A DNA stretch of 64,000 nt, from the NCBI GenBank assembly GCA_947489685.1, contig CANLEM010000009.1:1-64000 (forward strand), given 5' to 3'. Below, one piece after another: positions 53,199 through 62,441 of the stretch. Positions within the stretch are counted from its first letter, which is position 1; each line of letters opens with the position of its first letter. Source of the stretch: an uncultured Aquimarina sp. (GTDB lineage: Bacteria; Bacteroidota; Bacteroidia; Flavobacteriales; Flavobacteriaceae). A program made the translations under genes and the position numbers. The notes under the pieces were generated by a model that did not search any database, was not told the DNA's origin, and saw only the letters and a list, made by a program, of their open reading frames with translations.

Positions 53199-55670
53199 TT
53201 GAAAAATCACTTTCCGTTTCTTTTATTCCTATTCTTGATGATCTCTAGCCTTAATGCATTGGCTCAAGATGCAGTATTAAAAGGAGTTATTCTTGACGAA
53301 AACAACGTTCCGGTGCAAGGAGCGAACATCACATTTGATAAATCTGGAACACAATCTGATGAAAATGGAGTTTATGAGCTAAGCATTCCTGCAAATCAAG
53401 AAATACAAGTAAGCATAACACATATCGCTTTAAAGAGTCTACAGTTTACAATTAATCTTGAAGAAAATCAGGAATACGAACTTAACCCAGTACTTAAAAC
53501 CAATGTAGAACAAATTAGTACCGTAGTAATCTCTGGTAGAGAGCGAAAAACAGTAGAAGGAATTATTACATTAGACCCTGAAACTATAAGAACTACTCCA
53601 TCTGCCAATGCTGGTGTAGAAGGTTTACTTAAAAGCTTACCCGGCGTAAGTTCTAATAATGAATTAAGTACTCAATACTCTGTTCGAGGAGGAAACTTTG
53701 ACGAAAATTTGGTATATGTAAACGAGATCGAAGTCTATCGTCCTTTTTTAATACGCTCTGGGCAACAAGAAGGGTTGAGTTTTGTAAATTCCGATTTGGT
53801 TCGTAACGTAGATTTTTCTGCTGGAGGCTTTCAAGCAAAATATGGTGATAAACTTTCTTCGGTATTAGATATCACCTATAAAAGACCTACCAGACTAGGT
53901 GCAACCGCAGATGTAAGTCTGCTAGGCGGGAGTGCTTCTTTTGGAGGGGTTTCTAAAAGCAAAAAGCTCTCGGCTATTCTAGGTATTCGATATAGGGATA
54001 ATAGCATCTTGGTAAATTCAAAAGCCACAGAAACTAATTTTCAGCCATTATTTGCAGATATACAAACCTATTTATCTTATAATTTTTCTGATAAGTTCGA
54101 ATTGGGATTCTTAGGTAACCTTGCCATTAACAAATATGATTATCAACCCCTACGAGAGCAAGTAAATTTTGGTACATTACAAACCGTACAGGCGCTTATC
54201 GTTAATTATCAAGGACAGGAAGAAGATAGATACGATACCTATTTTGGTGCACTAAAAGGGACCTACAAACCTAATGACAATCTAACCCTTAAACTTATAG
54301 GTTCTGCCTATCAAACACAAGAGCAGGAACACTTCGATATTCTTGCTTCTTATGCCCTGGGAACCGTTAACACGGATATTGGAAGTGAAGATCTTGGAGA
54401 AGTAGAATTTAGTGAAGGTATCGGCTCACAACTTACTCATGCCCGTAATGATCTTGATGCACTAATATTTAACTTAGAACACCGAGGAACATATATTGAC
54501 GATAATCATCAATTTGACTGGGGTGTTAAATATACACGTGAAGATATTAGAGATCGATTACAAGAATTTGAAATTATAGATTCTGCCGGATTTTCGATCA
54601 GACCTCCCATATTAGATTTTGTAAACGATCAACCATTTACACCATTTGCCAGTCCGATTGTTCCATTTACAAGTGTAAGAGCCATTAATGAGACAGAAAT
54701 TGATCGCATTTCGGGTTATGCTCAATACAGTGTAAGATCGACTATTAAAGAAAATGAGGTTTGGGCCAATATCGGGGTACGTGCACACAACTGGAATATT
54801 TCAGGAAGTACTGTAACCAGTACCGATTCTCAAATAGTATTTAGCCCAAGGGCTCAGGTTGCGATTAAACCAGATTGGGATATCGATATGATATTTAGAG
54901 CTTCAGGCGGGTGGTATCACCAACCTCCTTTTTACAGAGAGTTAAGAGATTCTCTTGGGGTGGTGCGACCCGAAGTCAAAGCACAACAATCGATACATAT
55001 CGTTTTAGGAAATGATTATAGTTTCAAAATGTGGGATAGACCTTTTAAACTAACCTCTGAGATATATTATAAAAAATTGACAGATGTAAACCCCTATACC
55101 ATCGAGAATGTTCGTATTCGCTATAGAGCAAGAAATAATGCCGAGGCATATGCCCAAGGTGTAGATCTAAGACTTAATGGGGAGTTTGTTCCTGGTACAG
55201 AAAGCTGGGTGAGTTTGGGGTATCTAAAAACCGAAGAAAATATTGACAATAGAGGATATATCTCAAGACCAACAGACCAACGTCTTAAAATCGGAGTACT
55301 TTTACAAGACTACGTACCTTCTATTCCTAGTTTGAAAGGGTATTTAAACATTGTGTATCAAACAGGTGTTCCTGGCGGATCACCAAGTTTTGCAGATCCT
55401 TACGAGTTTCAATCTCGATTACCCGATTATAGAAGAGCTGATCTAGGGGTATCATATATCGTAGTCGATGCCAATAAAAGATTAAAACAAGGTAATTTTT
55501 TCAATAATTTTAAAGAATTTAACCTTGGTGTCGAAATTTACAATCTTTTCGATAACGTAAATTCTATTACCAATACTTTTGTAAGAGATGCTGCCAGCCA
55601 ACGACAATTTGCTATACCCAATATTTTAACCCCAAGAGTTTTTAATGTAAGAGTGGGTATGAAATTTTAA
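53199..55670 (+). CDS. TonB-dependent receptor with carboxypeptidase-like domain
   Basis: An 823-residue outer-membrane receptor starting at a TTG, the start that places the signal (FPFLLFLFLMISSLNALAQ) at the N-terminus. Residues 20-100 are a carboxypeptidase-regulatory-like domain (VILDENNVPVQGANITF). The plug is at 110-220 (EGLLKSLPGVSSNNELSTQY, SVRGGNFDENLVYVNEIEV). The rest forms the beta barrel, ending TPRVFNVRVGMKF. No SusD partner is next to it. The substrate is unknown. Confidence 0.93.
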   Translation: MKNHFPFLLFLFLMISSLNALAQDAVLKGVILDENNVPVQGANITFDKSGTQSDENGVYELSIPANQEIQVSITHIALKSLQFTINLEENQEYELNPVLKTNVEQISTVVISGRERKTVEGIITLDPETIRTTPSANAGVEGLLKSLPGVSSNNELSTQYSVRGGNFDENLVYVNEIEVYRPFLIRSGQQEGLSFVNSDLVRNVDFSAGGFQAKYGDKLSSVLDITYKRPTRLGATADVSLLGGSASFGGVSKSKKLSAILGIRYRDNSILVNSKATETNFQPLFADIQTYLSYNFSDKFELGFLGNLAINKYDYQPLREQVNFGTLQTVQALIVNYQGQEEDRYDTYFGALKGTYKPNDNLTLKLIGSAYQTQEQEHFDILASYALGTVNTDIGSEDLGEVEFSEGIGSQLTHARNDLDALIFNLEHRGTYIDDNHQFDWGVKYTREDIRDRLQEFEIIDSAGFSIRPPILDFVNDQPFTPFASPIVPFTSVRAINETEIDRISGYAQYSVRSTIKENEVWANIGVRAHNWNISGSTVTSTDSQIVFSPRAQVAIKPDWDIDMIFRASGGWYHQPPFYRELRDSLGVVRPEVKAQQSIHIVLGNDYSFKMWDRPFKLTSEIYYKKLTDVNPYTIENVRIRYRARNNAEAYAQGVDLRLNGEFVPGTESWVSLGYLKTEENIDNRGYISRPTDQRLKIGVLLQDYVPSIPSLKGYLNIVYQTGVPGGSPSFADPYEFQSRLPDYRRADLGVSYIVVDANKRLKQGNFFNNFKEFNLGVEIYNLFDNVNSITNTFVRDAASQRQFAIPNILTPRVFNVRVGMKF

Positions 55671-55685
55671 AACAACATCTTTTTA

Positions 55686-55835
55686 TTAATCAAAGCAAGG
55701 ATTTTTTAAAAAAGTGCCTCCGCAACCTGCTTTTCCTTGTATTGTATATTGTGCAGATTTACTAAGCATTGCTATTCTTTTAACGTCTAAAATATCACGT
55801 AAAGAAACTTCCGTTTTTGATGATTTATTTTTCAT
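55686..55835 (-). CDS. Small peptide, possible ribosomal-peptide precursor
   Basis: A 49-residue frame too short for ordinary gene calling. It reads MKNKSSKTEVSLRDILDVKR, then IAMLSKSAQYTIQGKAGCGG, then TFLKNPCFD. The first 35 residues form a helical, basic leader ending in IQGK, and the tail has two cysteines at 38 and 47 with Gly-rich flanks. That organisation resembles a leader and core peptide. It lies 64 bases downstream of the cysteine desulfurase gene on the same strand and is convergent with the TonB receptor. No maturation gene is adjacent. Confidence 0.6.
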   Translation of the reverse strand: MKNKSSKTEVSLRDILDVKRIAMLSKSAQYTIQGKAGCGGTFLKNPCFD

Positions 55836-55899
55836 GACTTTGCTGTTTTAAATTCTTAATCAGAAAGTTAGTGAATTATATCTCAAAAATAAAAGTAAG

Positions 55900-57048
55900 T
55901 TAACTCATAAAATCTTTTAATACTTGGACTACATAGTCCACCTCATCCTTTGTATTATATTTTGAAAAAGAAAAGCGTACAGAAGGTTTTTGTAAGTCTT
56001 CTTCAGACAAAATTTCGGTAAGTACATGAGATCCCTTGCTACTACCACTCTGGCATGCACTACCCTTTGAACAAGCTATGCCATTAATATCTAAATGAAA
56101 TAATAAAATACCAGCTTTTTCGTCAGAAATTGGCAGACCAACATTAATCAATGTATAGGTGCTATGACCCGTATCGCAGCAATTTGCATTAAATTTTACG
56201 CCTTCAATATTCGCTTTTAACGCATCAACAAAGTATTGTTTAAGTCCTACAATATAGCTTTGTTCTTCTTCCAAATGCTCATAAGCCAATCTTAAAGCTT
56301 CATCCATTCCCGCTATATTATGTACACTTTCTGTACCAGCTCGATAACCTCGCTCCTGCTCTCCTCCAAAAATCAATGGTCTCAAACCAGAGTTTTTTCT
56401 AATATAAGCAAATCCAACGCCTTTTGGACCATGAAATTTATGAGCGCTTACCGCTGTAAAGTCTATATTGAGTTCCTTTAAATTCACTTCCAAATGTCCT
56501 ACAGATTGCACCATATCACTATGAAACAATGCATTGTGCTCTTTGCATAAATCGCCAACTCGTTTTATATCCAAAATAGTTCCAACTTCATTATTTACAT
56601 GCATCAAACTTACTAGAGTTTGTTCCTTAAAAGAATGTAATAAGGACTCCAGATGTGCATAATCAATACTTCCGTTTTCCTGTATGTCTACATAACTAAC
56701 TTTTACATCATCATGATAAGAATCTATTTCTTGCACCGTATGTAACACTGCATGATGTTCTATTTTCGAGGTGATAATATGCTTTACATTTAAATCTCTA
56801 ACCGCACTATGAATAGCCAAATTATCCGCCTCGGTACCTCCCGAAGTAAATATAATTTCGGAAGCCTTTACCCCTAAGCGCGCTGCTATATTTTTGCGAG
56901 CTTGTTCGATATGATTTTTGGCAGATCGTCCAAATCCATGAGCAGAAGAAGGGTTTCCATAATCCTCTTCGAGAACAGAAATCATTTTTTTAATAACCTC
57001 TGGTCTTATCTTTGTTGTTGCGGCACTATCAAAATAAACTTTTTGCAT
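55900..57048 (-). CDS. Cysteine desulfurase
   Basis: A 382-residue PLP enzyme releasing sulfur from cysteine as a persulfide. The ATG at 57048 (MQKVYFDSAATTKIRPEV) is preferred to 57057. The PLP lysine is in SAHKFHGPKG, a substrate histidine in EHHAVL, and the catalytic cysteine loop in CSKGSACQSGSSKGSHVL. It is NifS/IscS-like. It sits alone, not in an isc or suf operon, so it may serve Fe-S assembly or tRNA thiolation. A tiny peptide gene lies just downstream. Confidence 0.9.
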   Translation of the reverse strand: MQKVYFDSAATTKIRPEVIKKMISVLEEDYGNPSSAHGFGRSAKNHIEQARKNIAARLGVKASEIIFTSGGTEADNLAIHSAVRDLNVKHIITSKIEHHAVLHTVQEIDSYHDDVKVSYVDIQENGSIDYAHLESLLHSFKEQTLVSLMHVNNEVGTILDIKRVGDLCKEHNALFHSDMVQSVGHLEVNLKELNIDFTAVSAHKFHGPKGVGFAYIRKNSGLRPLIFGGEQERGYRAGTESVHNIAGMDEALRLAYEHLEEEQSYIVGLKQYFVDALKANIEGVKFNANCCDTGHSTYTLINVGLPISDEKAGILLFHLDINGIACSKGSACQSGSSKGSHVLTEILSEEDLQKPSVRFSFSKYNTKDEVDYVVQVLKDFMS

Positions 57049-57306
57049 GAAAATCAATTAATTAATAATTTACACAAGAAAATAAATCAATTTTGTAAAA
57101 ACCAAGTCCATTTTTTACGGTATTCTCAATTTTTACAATCGCAAAATTAGTTTAAATAAAATTATTTTTCACAAGACTCGTTATAATCTTTCAATTACTT
57201 TATTTTTGTCTGAATTTGTTAAATATTTGGTTTACGAAAACAATTGTAATTTTCTTTCGTCTTTATGTTAGAAATATTGTCAATTGATATTGGTAGCCGA
57301 AAAAAT

Positions 57307-58212
57307 ATGCCTGTGAAAAAGCTTTTATATTTTATTTTATGCATTGCTTTCGCATCTTGTGATGATGGAGATATTATTGTAACTGGTTTTGAGTTTGATG
57401 ATGTTGATTTGCAACTGTGCAATGGTTCGGGAGAAAATGAATTTGTTTTTTTCAAAATTAATCAAGGTGTAAACGAAGCTATTTCTTATAATTTTACTAG
57501 TGATAGCTTTTCTGAAACGACTGTCACTACTTCTCCGATACAATTTGATTTAAGCGATGGCACAAATACTTTAATTTACAGACAATTCGATATTGCAATA
57601 ACAGCCGACTATTATTGTTCTAGTATACCCGCCAGTAATATAACAGTTACAGAAGAGCTTATTAGTTCTTCTGGTATGGGTGAAATTGAAACAATCATTG
57701 CTCTAGAAGATGATAATGACGGTATAGATGCCGCAGACGAAGATATAAATGGAAATGGAAACCTTGATGACGATGATACTGATGGTGATATGATTCCGAA
57801 CTACAAAGATCAGGACGATGATAATGACAATATTTTAACTAGTGTAGAAATACCCAATGACATTGCGAACAATAATGAGCCTAGGGATACCGATGGGGAT
57901 GGAATTCCGGATTATCTCGAGGAAGATGATGACAATGATGGCATTTTAACAAGAAATGAAGATGCCAATCAAAATGGAAATCCCAGAGATGACAGAGATC
58001 CAGATACTGGTGCGTTGTTTTATCTAGACGCTCAATCAACAAACACTGCGGTAATGGTAGCTCCTGCGTTGGACAATACAGTTCAGACTACTTATAGAAC
58101 TACGGTGATTATAAACCAAATCAGATTTATAGATAATAATGGGGATTTTCAAGAGGATGATTTCTCGTTTGGTTTTAGAGAGACCACTGTTCCTATAACC
58201 ACTCCCTTATAG
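57307..58212 (+). CDS. Lipoprotein with thrombospondin-type-3-like calcium-binding repeats
   Basis: A 301-residue lipoprotein from the ATG at 57307, chosen because it places the lipobox (CIAFASC) in position; an upstream in-frame ATG at 57265 adds 14 non-signal residues. The first 115 residues are shared with the next gene (ENEFVFFKINQGVNEAISYN and later LIYRQFDIAI). Residues 140-240 are Asp-rich repeats (DTDGDGIPDYLEEDDDNDGI) likely to bind calcium. The rest is beta-rich. A surface-exposed lipoprotein; partner and role unknown. Confidence 0.75.
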   Translation: MPVKKLLYFILCIAFASCDDGDIIVTGFEFDDVDLQLCNGSGENEFVFFKINQGVNEAISYNFTSDSFSETTVTTSPIQFDLSDGTNTLIYRQFDIAITADYYCSSIPASNITVTEELISSSGMGEIETIIALEDDNDGIDAADEDINGNGNLDDDDTDGDMIPNYKDQDDDNDNILTSVEIPNDIANNNEPRDTDGDGIPDYLEEDDDNDGILTRNEDANQNGNPRDDRDPDTGALFYLDAQSTNTAVMVAPALDNTVQTTYRTTVIINQIRFIDNNGDFQEDDFSFGFRETTVPITTPL

Positions 58213-58217
58213 AAGAT

Positions 58218-58748
58218 ATGTATATGATAAAAAGAACTCTTTTAGTCTGTATTTTTAGTCTATTGCTAGTAGGATGTAGTGAAGGTGATATTATCAATGA
58301 TGATTTCAGTTTTACAGCTGCACTAGATAATTGTTTTAACGGAGATGATTTTGTTTTTTTTAAGGTAGATCCTAATGTTGACCAAGCGTTTTCTCTTAAT
58401 TTCACCAGCACTACTTTTGAACTTAATACCGTACCCGAAGCGCTTACTTTTTCTATTACTTTGAACGGTACATCGAACGCACTAATATATCGGAAATTTG
58501 ATACCGCTATAGATGGACAGGCATATTTTTGTACGAGTGTACCTCCTGGTAACATTCTTGTTACGCAAGAGTTAATTGCCTCTAACGGTACTGTAACTAT
58601 AAACTATGTCGAAAAAGAACAAACTACTACAGAGATAACCTATACCAGAACTATAACGATTACCAACGTTACATTATTGGGTGATGATATTGAAGTTAGA
58701 CAAGAAGTAATTGAATTTGGTTCTGACGAGATCACCGTACCTAAATAA
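58218..58748 (+). CDS. Paralogous lipoprotein without the calcium repeats
   Basis: A 176-residue lipoprotein with lipobox SLLLVGC, 5 bases after the previous stop. Blocks NCFNGDDFVFFKVDPNVDQA, ALIYRKFDTAI and IDGQAYFCTS run parallel to the upstream protein (VFFKINQGVNEAIS, TLIYRQFDIAI), but the Asp-rich repeats are absent. The pair arose by duplication, followed by gain or loss of the calcium-repeat block. The ATG of codon 3 is an alternative start. Confidence 0.75.
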   Translation: MYMIKRTLLVCIFSLLLVGCSEGDIINDDFSFTAALDNCFNGDDFVFFKVDPNVDQAFSLNFTSTTFELNTVPEALTFSITLNGTSNALIYRKFDTAIDGQAYFCTSVPPGNILVTQELIASNGTVTINYVEKEQTTTEITYTRTITITNVTLLGDDIEVRQEVIEFGSDEITVPK

Positions 58749-58749
58749 G

Positions 58750-59298
58750 TTATTTAGGGTTTTGAACTATGTAAATCTCCATAGCCCCTAGACCGTATTT
58801 TTTGTAATCGGCGTCCGAAACCCGAACATTATCATAACGTCCAAAAAAGTATTTTAGCTCTTCTTTGAGCACCCCTTGTCCTACCCCATGGATAAAAACA
58901 ATTTTGGGAATACGTTTATGAATCGCAAAATCCAATTGTCTTTTGGCCGTATCTAACTGTAAAGTAACCATGTCATGATTGGTCATTCCTTTGGTTGATT
59001 TCACTAATTTATGAATATGTAAATCTACCTCCATAGGAGGTATATGTCGTTCTTTGGGTTTTGTAATTGGTCTTTTAGGCTTCTTTTTAAATACTTCTTT
59101 TTCTTTAAGATTTTCGTTCACTTCTTCAAAAGAAGGAATTATCATTTCGCCAGATTTAATTTTCACCACTTCTTTAACAAAAAAAGTCATTTCGAAACCA
59201 TCTTCGGTTTCAATAATTACTTCTTCGGAGTTCACCGAAATTACTTTCCCCGAAATAGGTTCATCTAATACAGATACAATATCTCCTTTATTAATCAT
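58750..59298 (-). CDS. Smr-domain protein (MutS2/SmrB-like C-terminal type)
   Basis: A 182-residue protein. Residues 1-60 form a small beta domain (GDIVSVLDEPISGKVISVNS, KOW-like). Residues 90-182 are the Smr domain: VDLHIHKLVK, IVFIHGVGQGVLKEELKYF, and GLGAMEIYI. Smr domains act as endonucleases on DNA or on mRNA in stalled ribosomes; here a role in ribosome quality control or DNA repair is possible. Its ATG overlaps the preceding gene's stop (ATGA), so they are translationally coupled. Confidence 0.88.
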   Translation of the reverse strand: MINKGDIVSVLDEPISGKVISVNSEEVIIETEDGFEMTFFVKEVVKIKSGEMIIPSFEEVNENLKEKEVFKKKPKRPITKPKERHIPPMEVDLHIHKLVKSTKGMTNHDMVTLQLDTAKRQLDFAIHKRIPKIVFIHGVGQGVLKEELKYFFGRYDNVRVSDADYKKYGLGAMEIYIVQNPK

Positions 59299-59507
59299 TC
59301 TTCTTCTTCAATATGCTTTTTAGAATCTAATGTTGTTTTGGACGATAATCCAGAGTTAATAAGAAACAAACCTAACATCAATAATACCACTCCAATACTT
59401 TGAATATAATAGTTTTTTATTTCGGCTCCAATTTCGATTATTAAAGCTATTGCACCGATCATAATCATTAATACACTAGCTATCTTCTTTATTTTGAAAT
59501 TATTCAT
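59295..59507 (-). CDS. Small two-helix membrane protein
   Basis: A 70-residue protein with two hydrophobic helices (IASVLMIMIGAIALIIEIGA and SIGVVLLMLGLFLINSGL). The Lys- and Glu-rich tail KKHIEEEE is typically cytosolic. Its stop overlaps the Smr gene start by 4 bases. No family is recognised. Confidence 0.7.
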   Translation of the reverse strand: MNNFKIKKIASVLMIMIGAIALIIEIGAEIKNYYIQSIGVVLLMLGLFLINSGLSSKTTLDSKKHIEEEE

Positions 59508-59602
59508 AGATGCAAAAATATCAAATAATAGATTTTTTCAAGCAGGAATACTATAAATAACTTAATTATGTATATTGCAATAAATAATTAAACTTTTCGC
59601 TT

Positions 59603-59884
59603 TTGGAAAAATACATGCTTCCGTGCTTAAATAAGAAACTTTTTGGTGTAGATTGTTTAGGTTGTGGTATGCAAAGATCAATTGCACTTTTGTTAAAAGG
59701 TGAGTTTGCTGCAGCATTTCATATGTATCCAGCCATATACCCATTATTATTATTATTAACTTTTTTAGGATTTAACCTTTTCGTTAAATTTAAATATGAC
59801 AGCTTTATTAAAGCTGCACTAATGATTACTGCGGTTGTTACTATGGTAATAAGCTATGTAATTAAAATGAAAATTATTTTTTAA
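59603..59884 (+). CDS. DUF2752 membrane protein, copy 1
   Basis: A 93-residue protein starting at a TTG (an ATG at 59615 is an alternative). The DUF2752 hallmark is CLGCGMQRS in residues 18-26, followed by two hydrophobic helices. The cysteines are of unknown function; a metal or membrane redox role is possible. It is followed after 16 bases by the CCC-motif gene. The same gene pair is repeated at 60289-60910, so the unit is a tandem duplication. Confidence 0.85.
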   Translation: MEKYMLPCLNKKLFGVDCLGCGMQRSIALLLKGEFAAAFHMYPAIYPLLLLLTFLGFNLFVKFKYDSFIKAALMITAVVTMVISYVIKMKIIF

Positions 59885-59900
59885 CTAATCACTTTAAATT

Positions 59901-60224
59901 ATGGAAAAACAAACGTTACCCAATTCCACCCTTATTTTAGTTTTTGGTATTCTATCAATCTTAGGATGCTGTTGTTATGGTATATTAGGACTTATTTTTG
60001 CTATTGTTGCGATTATAATGGCTAAGAAAGCTACAGCTGTATATAACGAAAATCCTGAGTTGTATTCTGGATTTCAGAATGTAAAAACAGGTAAGATTCT
60101 TGCTATAATAGGGTTAATATTAAGTATCATTTATTTGGTATATGTTATTTTCATTTTCGCAACCGTTGGATACGAAGGTATTATGGAAATGCAACAAGAA
60201 ATAATGAGACAATACGGAGGATAA
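59901..60224 (+). CDS. CCC-motif membrane protein, copy 1
   Basis: A 107-residue membrane protein with the family hallmark ILGCCCYGILGLIFAIVAII, the second helix GKILAIIGLILSIIYLVYVI and a polar C-terminus. The CCC cysteines lie at a membrane edge. Nothing is known of the biochemical role; the consistent pairing with DUF2752 suggests joint action. A terminator follows. Confidence 0.85.
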   Translation: MEKQTLPNSTLILVFGILSILGCCCYGILGLIFAIVAIIMAKKATAVYNENPELYSGFQNVKTGKILAIIGLILSIIYLVYVIFIFATVGYEGIMEMQQEIMRQYGG

Positions 60225-60245
60225 TCTTATATTTATATAATTTAC

Positions 60246-60278
60246 AAAACTGCCTGAGATTTAATCTTAGGCAGTTTT
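60246..60278 (+). terminator. Terminator between the two DUF2752/CCC pairs
   Basis: AAAACTGCCTGAGAT and ATCTTAGGCAGTTTT pair with a 3-base loop and one G-T wobble, followed by TTTTT. The T-run runs directly into an ATG at 60280, so the next gene probably starts later. Confidence 0.8.
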
Positions 60279-60288
60279 TATGTATAAT

Positions 60289-60588
60289 ATGGATATGTTG
60301 AAAGAATTTATTAATTATTTAGAATCTAACATTTTATCATGCCCTACAAAGCAACTGATAGATATCAATTGTCTCGGTTGCGGACTCCAACGTAGTTTTG
60401 TGTTCCTTCTTAAAGGTGATCTGACGGCTTCTTTTTATATGTATCCAGCACTTGTACCTATGATACTTATGATAGGTTACTTAATTATACATATACTTTT
60501 TAAGCTTAAAAATGGAGCCAAAGTCTTACTGTATTTTTATATTTCTAATAGTATTCTTATCATTATCAATTATATCATAAAATTTTAA
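60289..60588 (+). CDS. DUF2752 membrane protein, copy 2
   Basis: A protein of about 99 residues. The ATG at 60289 is chosen because the one at 60280 lies in the terminator T-run; ATG 60295 is also possible. The hallmark reads CLGCGLQRS, as in copy 1, followed by two helices. Residues FVFLLKGDLTASFYMYPALV parallel the FAAAFHMYPAIY region of copy 1. It is followed by the second CCC-type gene after 13 bases. Confidence 0.82.
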   Translation: MDMLKEFINYLESNILSCPTKQLIDINCLGCGLQRSFVFLLKGDLTASFYMYPALVPMILMIGYLIIHILFKLKNGAKVLLYFYISNSILIIINYIIKF

Positions 60589-60601
60589 TCAAAAAACCTA
60601 T

Positions 60602-60910
60602 ATGGAAACTAAACAACAACTGCCAAATGCTACTTTGGTCTTAATATTTGGTATTGTTTCAATCGTAACTTGTTTTTGTTACGGAATCTTTGGATTAATA
60701 TTTGGTATTATCGCACTAGTACTAGCCAAAAAATCAAAAGAGCTGTATTTAGCCAATCCAGATTTATATACCGGTTACGAGAACTTAAAAGCAGGTAAAA
60801 TATGTGCCTTGGTTGGTGTAATACTAAGTTCTTTGTACTTTTTACTAATTGTTGGATATTTTATCTTTATTGGAGCTATGATGCCCTGGTCAGAAATATT
60901 GAATCAATAA
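60602..60910 (+). CDS. CCC-motif-like membrane protein, copy 2 (CFC variant)
   Basis: A 102-residue paralogue of the 59901 protein: LPNATLVLIFGIVSI, then TCFCYGIFGLIFGIIALVLA, then LKAGKICALVGVILSSLYFL. The CCC of copy 1 reads CFC here, losing the middle cysteine. It ends 30 bases before the shared terminator with rocD. Confidence 0.82.
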   Translation: METKQQLPNATLVLIFGIVSIVTCFCYGIFGLIFGIIALVLAKKSKELYLANPDLYTGYENLKAGKICALVGVILSSLYFLLIVGYFIFIGAMMPWSEILNQ

Positions 60911-60932
60911 AATTAATACCGATATACGTATA

Positions 60933-60964
60933 AAAAAAGGGAGATTAAATAATCTCCCTTTTTT
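60933..60964. terminator. Bidirectional terminator between the CCC gene and rocD
   Basis: AAAAAAGGGAGATT, AAAT, AATCTCCCTTTTTT: a perfect 14-base stem between convergent genes. Confidence 0.92.
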
Positions 60965-60987
60965 ATATCCATTCTTTTAAAGTATGT

Positions 60988-62229
60988 TTATTCAAAATCG
61001 CTTAGCGTCTTTGTAATAATATCAACACACTCCAAAAGTTGTTCTTTGTTCATTACTAATGGCGGTGCAAAACGAATAATATTACCATGAGTAGGTTTTG
61101 CCAAAAGACCATTTTCTTTTAATGCAACACATATATTCCAAGCGGTTTCGCTTTCCTCATCATCATTAATAACAATTGCATTTAATAAACCTTTTCCTCG
61201 TACTAGGTTTACAATTTTCGAGTTTACGATATACTTATTTAACTCTGACCTAAACAATTCTCCCATCTTGTAAGCATTTTCTGCCAGTTTTTCGTCTCTA
61301 ACTACTTCAAGAGCTGCTACGGCAACTGCAGCAGCAATAGGGTTTCCTCCAAAGGTACTACCATGATTTCCTGGTTTGATAACATTCATAATATGATCAT
61401 TGGCTAATACTGCCGAAACAGGATAAGCACCACCACTAAGCGCTTTTCCTAGTACCAAAACATCGGGCTTTACATTTTCGTAGTCCACAGCCAATAATTG
61501 TCCCGTTCTGGCAATACCTGTTTGTACTTCATCTGCCATAAACAATACATTGTACTTCTCACATAACGCTTTAGCCTTTGCCAAATAATTTTCAGAAGGA
61601 ACATATACTCCTGCTTCACCCTGGATAGGTTCTACCAAAAAGCCTGCTACATTTTTATTCTCTTCTAATACTGTTTCTAATGCCGAAAGGTTATCGTATT
61701 CAATTTTTATAAACCCTTCTGTATATGGTCCAAAATTCTTTCTGGCAACAGGGTCATTAGAAAATGAAATTATAGTAGTAGTTCTACCATGAAAATTATT
61801 TTCACAAACAATAATTTGTGCATCATTTTCTGAAATACCTTTTTTCTCATACGCCCATTTTCTACAGATTTTTAAAGCAGTTTCTACCGCTTCAGCCCCT
61901 GTATTCATAGGTAACAATTTATCAAAACCAAAATATTCGGTAGCAAATTTCTCGTATTCTCCTAGTTTATCATTATAAAATGCTCTAGAAGTTAAGGTTA
62001 ATGTTTGTGCCTGATTCATCATTGCTCCTACAATTTTAGGATGGCAATGCCCTTGGTTAACTGCAGAATATGCACTTAAGAAATCATAATATTTCTTTCC
62101 TTCTACATCCCACACATATACACCTTCTCCTTTACTTAATACCACAGGTAATGGGTGATAGTTATGAGCTCCATACTTGTTCTCTAACTCAATTGAATGT
62201 TGTGACGACTTTTTTTCTAAAACAGCCAT
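60988..62229 (-). CDS. rocD: Ornithine--oxo-acid transaminase
   Basis: A 413-residue class III PLP transaminase moving the delta-amino group of ornithine to 2-oxoglutarate, giving glutamate semialdehyde for proline or arginine catabolism. The PLP lysine lies in [19 protein letters not shown]; other blocks are [30 protein letters not shown] and [12 protein letters not shown]. Full length. It is monocistronic. Confidence 0.95.
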   Translation of the reverse strand: MAVLEKKSSQHSIELENKYGAHNYHPLPVVLSKGEGVYVWDVEGKKYYDFLSAYSAVNQGHCHPKIVGAMMNQAQTLTLTSRAFYNDKLGEYEKFATEYFGFDKLLPMNTGAEAVETALKICRKWAYEKKGISENDAQIIVCENNFHGRTTTIISFSNDPVARKNFGPYTEGFIKIEYDNLSALETVLEENKNVAGFLVEPIQGEAGVYVPSENYLAKAKALCEKYNVLFMADEVQTGIARTGQLLAVDYENVKPDVLVLGKALSGGAYPVSAVLANDHIMNVIKPGNHGSTFGGNPIAAAVAVAALEVVRDEKLAENAYKMGELFRSELNKYIVNSKIVNLVRGKGLLNAIVINDDEESETAWNICVALKENGLLAKPTHGNIIRFAPPLVMNKEQLLECVDIITKTLSDFE

Positions 62230-62336
62230 TTTCTTAATAATTTAAATTGATAAAATAACTATTCCTTCTCTACCTTTATCCTTTCGACAAGACTCGAAAA
62301 TTCAGCGTGGGAGAGAAATCATCCCTAAGAGAATTG

Positions 62337-62344
62337 CAAAATTA
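62337..62344 (-). promoter_or_regulatory. Possible -7 box of rocD
   Basis: TAATTTTG on the minus strand matches TAnnTTTG, about 108 bases upstream of the ATG. No convincing TTG lies at the right distance, so the call is weak. Confidence 0.35.
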
Positions 62345-62441
62345 ATAAAACTTTATCAAATTTTTAATTTTAAGTTCCTTAATGCGGCCAAATTTTTGTT
62401 TTTGATAAAAACCCAACCGCACCTCTCTTGAAACTACACCA

